Part shown: positions 52,354-56,522 of the stretch, in pieces
Layout: every line of letters starts with the position of its first letter
How positions within the stretch are numbered: the stretch's first letter is position 1
Source: Puniceicoccaceae bacterium
Lineage (GTDB): Bacteria; Verrucomicrobiota; Verrucomicrobiia; Opitutales; JAFGAQ01
Assembly (NCBI GenBank): GCA_040224245.1
Contig: JBEGIR010000064.1
Coordinates: 1 to 56,522 of the forward strand
Direction of reading: 5' to 3'
Length of the DNA: 56,522 nucleotides
Notes under the pieces: model-generated
Seen by the model: the letters and a program-made list of their open reading frames with translations, nothing else
Told to the model about the DNA's origin: nothing
Database searches by the model: none
Position numbers and translations under genes: made by a program

Positions 52354-53490
52354 CTACATATTTTCCCTGATGACAAGAACTTCAAAACGACTACCACCGG
52401 AATCACTGGAGCGGGGTGCGGTCACTTCGGTGCGAGTCTCGTCTTCCGCATCCGCAGAGTCCGGTTGCGCCGGGTCGGATGCAGGCAATGTCGGTGGAGT
52501 GGCACCTCCCTGTTGCACCCAAACCTCCAGCCGATAGCGGTAACTCTCGAAGCGTTCCAATTCGATGCGAATGCGGAGCAGGTTTGTCGATGTGGCATAC
52601 AAGGCGTTTTCCGGATTGCTTCCCAACGCGGCATTCAGCACTGGCGGTATCCCATGCTCACTCAGATCAACCCAGCGATCATCCATCGTTCCCCGAACGC
52701 GATCCTGTCCCGCCAGATAACGTTCCAGTCCCAGTGGATTGAGATCGTGCAGCAGCTCATAAAACCGCAACAAATCGGGTCCTGCTACGTTGAGATTCGG
52801 ACGTTCGCCATGTGCAACGGTCAGCATGGAGGTGAAGCGTTCAAAAAGTTCTGGCTGATACGCTCTGCTTTCGGGATCCAGCCAATCCCGAAATCCCATC
52901 ATGTACTGAAATTCAGAGATATCCTGCAAACTTCGATTGACAGGCGTCAGCAACAACCGCGTCCGGTCATTCTCATACTCCCTCGCCTCTGCACCCCTCA
53001 CCCGCGTTTCATCATCGGCATCGATCCAGTCAAAATACACATCGCGCAGCCGCATCGCTGTAAAACCGTCAATTCCCAGACTCTCGAGCAACAGGGCAAA
53101 AGTGGATTCATCCAGCAGGGAAAGCGGCAGTTGTGTTGCCAGATCTTCGACGACCACCACCGCGCGCAAGCCCTCGTACGGAATCGGAAAGGGTTCATAA
53201 AGCAAAGGATCACCCCACCCCTGCAATGCCGACACAAAGTCACTGTCAAACTGCTCAAATTCCTCAAGCACCCCTAGCGTATGAGTCAGATAATCCCGTG
53301 CGATCCTTCGCATGTCTTCATTGCCCGCGGTCTGTGCACGGTAGCGTACCCGATCCTCTACATCTCCCAGAAACAGTACCACGATCACGGTCAGGATGAA
53401 CAGAAAGACCAGCGTGGCGATCAGCGCCACACCGCGCTGATGTGAGGGTCGTCCGCTACGCTGAAGTGTTTTCAACGGAGTGAGAGTCAT
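52354..53490 (-). CDS. gspK: Type II secretion minor pseudopilin K
   Basis: Large minor pseudopilin at the tip of the pseudopilus, 378 aa. The prepilin-type segment RGVALIATLVFLFILTVIVV lacks Glu5, as is normal for GspK. The globular domain contains the family helix-hairpin region (ESLGIDGFTAMRLRDVYFDWIDADDE) and a Pro/Asp-rich C-terminus. A calcium or metal role is not evident by eye. It overlaps gspJ by four bases. Confidence 0.88.
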   Translation of the reverse strand: MTLTPLKTLQRSGRPSHQRGVALIATLVFLFILTVIVVLFLGDVEDRVRYRAQTAGNEDMRRIARDYLTHTLGVLEEFEQFDSDFVSALQGWGDPLLYEPFPIPYEGLRAVVVVEDLATQLPLSLLDESTFALLLESLGIDGFTAMRLRDVYFDWIDADDETRVRGAEAREYENDRTRLLLTPVNRSLQDISEFQYMMGFRDWLDPESRAYQPELFERFTSMLTVAHGERPNLNVAGPDLLRFYELLHDLNPLGLERYLAGQDRVRGTMDDRWVDLSEHGIPPVLNAALGSNPENALYATSTNLLRIRIELERFESYRYRLEVWVQQGGATPPTLPASDPAQPDSADAEDETRTEVTAPRSSDSGGSRFEVLVIRENM

Positions 53491-54206
53491 GAGGATACCT
53501 CCGGATTCAAGGATAACTCTTGATTCAGGTAGAGCGTTCGCCGGGTTAACTCCCGTCCCTCCACTTCAAAGATCAGCGCATCCGGCACACCTCGCTCGCC
53601 TGGATCATAGTTGCGAAGGTGGGGTTCGATCTCCCATCGCTTCTGCTCAGCATCCCAGTAGGCATAGCTCAGGCTGATCCAGTCAAGGGCCAACGGGAAG
53701 CGGTAAAGGTGATCCTCGACCCGATAATTCGTAAACCCCATGCGCTCCACTTTCGCATCATCCGGGTGCCAAATCAACGAGACTCCTTCCCGTGTATCAA
53801 AGCGCAAATACATTCGGGTAACGGTGTGGTCCGTCCATCGACCCGTCATCAGAAATGCTGGGGGTTCGGGCGTCAGCCATGAGAGATACACCGGATCGTA
53901 TGCCGAGGCTCCCGGCAGAGATTGCCAGCTGAGCGAGCCATCTACGCTTCCGGGCAACTGGGATGGTAAGTTGGGCTGAATCACCCATTCCTGTTCCAAA
54001 AACGCAAAGATCGAATGCTCGTGCTGTAGTTCAACATCTCCCTGACGATGATCAATCCACGCCAGTGCAATCGAATAATACAGCATGCCGCACGCCGTCA
54101 TGACCATCACTGAAACCACCAGTGCCAGCAGCACTTCGATCAGCGTGAAACCACGCTCAGCGCGATTGGCACGACCCTTTCGAGAAATGGGATAACTGCG
54201 TTTCAT
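53487..54206 (-). CDS. gspJ: Type II secretion minor pseudopilin J
   Basis: 239 aa. The prepilin leader ends at RGFTLIEVLLALVVSVMVMT (G|F with Glu5). The globular part has repeated Trp/Tyr strands (SLSYAYWDAEQKRWEIEP). Length, and position between gspI and gspK, match GspJ. Start and stop overlap the neighbours by four bases each. Confidence 0.85.
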   Translation of the reverse strand: MKRSYPISRKGRANRAERGFTLIEVLLALVVSVMVMTACGMLYYSIALAWIDHRQGDVELQHEHSIFAFLEQEWVIQPNLPSQLPGSVDGSLSWQSLPGASAYDPVYLSWLTPEPPAFLMTGRWTDHTVTRMYLRFDTREGVSLIWHPDDAKVERMGFTNYRVEDHLYRFPLALDWISLSYAYWDAEQKRWEIEPHLRNYDPGERGVPDALIFEVEGRELTRRTLYLNQELSLNPEVSS

Positions 54207-54694
54207 CGCCGTGCCCTTTCTTTCTGCATCGCTTCAAAACGTCGCTCCTTGTCCTCCACGAGCTGTTCCCGCTCCCGATCCGATTCATACCATTCCGGAT
54301 TGCGAATCAATCGACTTTCGCGAAAGGGTTCTGAGCTGCCTTCAGGTCCCATCACCACACCCTCGATTTCAATGACAAACACATCCAGCACCAACGTCGG
54401 GTAAGCGCGTGCCTTCCACTCCAGTCGCATTCCTTCCGGGGAGCGCAGCGATTCATCCCCGGTTTCCAGCGTTTCGCGATCCATTTCTGAAAAATCAAGT
54501 GTCGCGAGAGCCCAGTTCCGAAACTCATGAACTTCACTGGACTGTTCCCAGTTGAGCAACGCGGTTTGGCCATTGTTGAATGCAACCGCCAGCACGTAAC
54601 CCGTTACCCCGAGCACTGCTGCTGCAAGCAGGGCTTCGAGCAGCGTGAACCCCCGCTTGCGTCCATCAATTGTCCTGCATCGCTCCGGTTTCAT
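54203..54694 (-). CDS. gspI: Type II secretion minor pseudopilin I
   Basis: 163 aa. The leader ends in RGFTLLEALLAAAVLGVTGY, with Glu5 kept. The remaining 110 residues are short and beta-rich, with a charged C-terminal coil (DREREQLVEDKERRFEAMQKERARR). GspI is normally the shortest minor pseudopilin, which agrees. The C-terminal charged helix is longer than I would expect. It overlaps gspH and gspJ by four bases. Confidence 0.82.
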   Translation of the reverse strand: MKPERCRTIDGRKRGFTLLEALLAAAVLGVTGYVLAVAFNNGQTALLNWEQSSEVHEFRNWALATLDFSEMDRETLETGDESLRSPEGMRLEWKARAYPTLVLDVFVIEIEGVVMGPEGSSEPFRESRLIRNPEWYESDREREQLVEDKERRFEAMQKERARR

Positions 54695-55269
54695 CTAGCC
54701 AGCTCTCCTTCCAGCTCGGCACTTGAAAACGGATCCATGATCATCCAGAGCGGATCACTGACTCCTGGAGTGTATGCCCACTGCACCGCCACAAAGTTGC
54801 TGATGCCACTGGGTTCAAAGCGCACCGCAGAAAAGGGCTGATCCAGCACACGAAATTCGAGCAATTCGCGTGGGTTTGCCCGCTCAGACCAGGGTTCAAT
54901 CGGCCAGAACCGAACCGTATCGATGCTTTCGCGGTCTGCCTCATCCAGTGCATGGAATGCAACGGGCTGAACCCATGCGAAGGGTTCAGTCCGCAGTTCG
55001 AAGCGCGACAGTTCCTCATCAAAACTTAAATAAACCGGACGTTTCTCAGTCACCGCGAGCAGTCGGGCGTCGCGAAAACTCTGCAACAGCACCTCCGTTG
55101 GTGATTGGCGCTGCACACCTTCAATCGCATTGTCAACGTTAACCACAAACAACCCCACTCCGAGCAGCAGAATGGCCAACACCATCAACAACTCAATGAT
55201 CGTAAATCCAGGCACTTCCTGCCGGAATGCCGCCTCGCGAGGGTTACGCATGATCGAGCTGGCGCCCAT
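54691..55269 (-). CDS. gspH: Type II secretion minor pseudopilin H
   Basis: About 192 aa from the ATG at 55269 (GGTGG immediately upstream). An ATG at 55251 gives a 15-residue leader and is equally possible. The prepilin segment is PGFTIIELLMVLAILLLGVG, with Glu5. The globular part has FRDARLLAVTEKRPVYLSFD, typical of GspH/FimT. It lies between gspG and gspI. Confidence 0.82.
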   Translation of the reverse strand: MGASSIMRNPREAAFRQEVPGFTIIELLMVLAILLLGVGLFVVNVDNAIEGVQRQSPTEVLLQSFRDARLLAVTEKRPVYLSFDEELSRFELRTEPFAWVQPVAFHALDEADRESIDTVRFWPIEPWSERANPRELLEFRVLDQPFSAVRFEPSGISNFVAVQWAYTPGVSDPLWMIMDPFSSAELEGELAR

Positions 55270-55280
55270 CCACCACCACA

Positions 55281-55739
55281 TCAATCGGACTTTTGCCAAT
55301 TTCCGATGTCATCCTCCGTATTCAGGATCGTATCCGGTCCCGCCGAACGGATATCATAAGCGTCCGGATTCTGAACACCGGGAAAGCGATAGTCATAGGG
55401 CGTCTTCCAAGGGTCCAGCGGAATGCTGTCCACATACGGTCCTTTCCACAGGTGCTGCCGTTCGGCAGGTGCTTTCAGCAACGCCTCCAGTCCCTGATCT
55501 GTGGTCGGGTAGCTTCCCATATCAATGCGGTATTTCAGCAGTGGCCCCTTGAACGTCTGATTGACCTGAAACTCCGCTGCCTTCACTTCCGCATCTCCCA
55601 AAACACCGCCCAGTTTGACGATGACAAAACCTGCAAGCAAGCCCAGCAGGGCGATCACAAGCACGAGTTCAATGATGGTAAAACCATGGGAGTTACCGGA
55701 AAGTCGTCGGACGGAAGCTGGAGTTCTCTTGTTCATCAT
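55281..55739 (-). CDS. gspG: Type II secretion major pseudopilin
   Basis: Main subunit of the pseudopilus, 152 aa. The leader ends at HGFTIIELVLVIALLGLLAG, with the conserved Glu5. The C-terminal part has the diagnostic GSYPTTDQGLEALLKAP and WKGPYV..PLDPWKTPYDYRFPG. The last loop (SAGPDTILNTEDDIGNW) contains the acidic residues that bind calcium in GspG. It is the first gene of the operon; its promoter must lie in the 60 bases before the divergent MBL gene, where I see no good -35/-10 pair. Confidence 0.95.
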   Translation of the reverse strand: MMNKRTPASVRRLSGNSHGFTIIELVLVIALLGLLAGFVIVKLGGVLGDAEVKAAEFQVNQTFKGPLLKYRIDMGSYPTTDQGLEALLKAPAERQHLWKGPYVDSIPLDPWKTPYDYRFPGVQNPDAYDIRSAGPDTILNTEDDIGNWQKSD

Positions 55740-55799
55740 AGGAAGCTCTGATATAGAACGAATAACCCCTTAGAGTCCAACTTTATTCCAGCGTTCAAG

Positions 55800-56522
55800 A
55801 TGAGTAAACAACCCGTGATTTCCGTAGAAGACAGTGCCATTGATGTGGCCGGAAAAGCCATCGCCGGTCTCCAGGCTGACGGTGTTGAGATCGATGGTCG
55901 CACGCTCCATCTGTTTTCCATCCTGCAGCAGTCGCCACCGGGTTCGCACACCCCCGGGCACGACTGGCTCGAACTTGCCAGTGCACTCGGCCTGCATGGC
56001 CCTTCACTGCTCGCACTTGCACAATCCGAGGAGATCCCGAAGATCCCACTTCCCGCAGGCTGGCAACAATGGGTGCTGCCCTTCGGACCCTACACAGTCA
56101 ACAGTTACAAAATTCCCGTAGCCCCCAGGCAATGCCTGCTCGTCGATGCAGGATTTCAAACCGCTGATTTTCTTCAGCAACTCGAACAGAGTAAGGATCA
56201 CCCCGTCGCACTGCTGCTCACCCACGGCCATCGCGACCACATCGGCGCATTGAGCGAACTGATACGCCGATTTCCGCACCTACGGGTGCATGCCATGAAT
56301 CCATCCCACTGTCGCAATACTGCTGCCCTTCGCGAGGGTGACAACTTCTCCGTCGAAGGAATCCAGATTCGCGTTCTGCACACCCCCGGGCACGCCCAGG
56401 ACAGTCTCTGTTATGAGATTCGACATGCACACGGTGCACCCGTTGCCATCGCTGCGGGCGACACGGTGTACGCGCGCTCTGCCGGAAAAATCCCACAAGA
56501 CTATCGGCATTCCCTCGAACTG
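55800..56522 (+). CDS. Metallo-beta-lactamase-fold hydrolase (truncated by window end)
   Basis: Open frame from the ATG at 55800 to the last base, 241 residues with no stop. A first region of about 90 residues (QADGVEIDGRTLHLFSIL) has no obvious motif. The MBL domain follows: QWVLPFGPYTVNSYKI, LLVDAG, the zinc motif LLTHGHRDHIG (HxHxDH), LHTPGHAQDSL (next histidine) and AAGDTVYARS (next acidic ligand). The core zinc ligands are therefore present. It resembles glyoxalase II-like or MBL-fold hydrolases; the substrate is unknown. It is divergent from gspG by 60 bases. The C-terminus is missing only because the window ends. Confidence 0.85.
   Translation, partial: MSKQPVISVEDSAIDVAGKAIAGLQADGVEIDGRTLHLFSILQQSPPGSHTPGHDWLELASALGLHGPSLLALAQSEEIPKIPLPAGWQQWVLPFGPYTVNSYKIPVAPRQCLLVDAGFQTADFLQQLEQSKDHPVALLLTHGHRDHIGALSELIRRFPHLRVHAMNPSHCRNTAALREGDNFSVEGIQIRVLHTPGHAQDSLCYEIRHAHGAPVAIAAGDTVYARSAGKIPQDYRHSLEL

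Noticed and set aside
52330-53277. 315-codon open frame on the plus strand opposite gspK
   Set aside because: gspK has prepilin and GspK features and joins its neighbours by overlaps; the other frame has no recognisable features.
55740-55780. Promoter for gspG with TTGGAC and TATATC
   Set aside because: Spacing is 19 bases and the start point would leave almost no leader before the ATG.

Overview
The window is a gene-dense bacterial chromosome segment of moderate G+C. I found no insertion sequence, prophage, CRISPR array, tRNA or rRNA. The gene set points to the phylum Verrucomicrobiota, probably an Opitutae/Puniceicoccales-type member. The pointers are a complete 14-gene nuo operon, CcsA/ResB (system II) cytochrome c assembly with an attached lipoprotein, a LacI-type (not AraC-type) regulator beside araBAD, and a compact type II secretion operon. 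This placement is inferred from gene content and protein style; no marker gene was compared.

Layout. (1) 50-14219, minus strand: nuoA to nuoN in canonical order, encoding respiratory complex I with separate nuoC and nuoD. (2) 14331-18601: a PAP2 phosphatase (minus), then divergently a ketosynthase, an acyl carrier protein and a CrtI-like FAD oxidoreductase (plus). These three look like a dedicated acyl-chain pathway. (3) 18623-23808: an M48 lipoprotein protease, a PIN-PhoH ATPase, an AI-2E/PerM-type permease and an unrecognised membrane protein. (4) 24020-26227: an ECF sigma factor, two small exported proteins and a one-TM anti-sigma-like protein. (5) 26241-28272: a divergent PlsC-like acyltransferase and gpsA, both fitting glycerophospholipid synthesis. 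(6) 28339-36555: an L-arabinose locus with sodium/sugar symporter, exported mutarotase, araD, araA, araB and a divergent LacI-family regulator. (7) 36588-40257: lipoprotein, resB and ccsA. (8) 40394-44697: carA, an ArsR-type regulator divergent from lysine 2,3-aminomutase, a DUF2214 protein and an RRM RNA-binding protein. (9) 44829-55739, minus strand: type II secretion genes G-H-I-J-K-L-M-D-C-like-E-F, nearly all joined by 1-4 base overlaps. (10) 55800 to the end: a truncated metallo-beta-lactamase-fold hydrolase.

The most unusual items are the ketosynthase/ACP/FAD-oxidoreductase trio, the sigma-factor operon with small secreted proteins, the lysine aminomutase without the cysteine-rich C-terminus and its cysteine-containing ArsR neighbour, a GspE without its zinc cysteines, and an acyltransferase whose HX4D motif reads HX4E. 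Functions are read from motifs and context by eye; no database search was possible.
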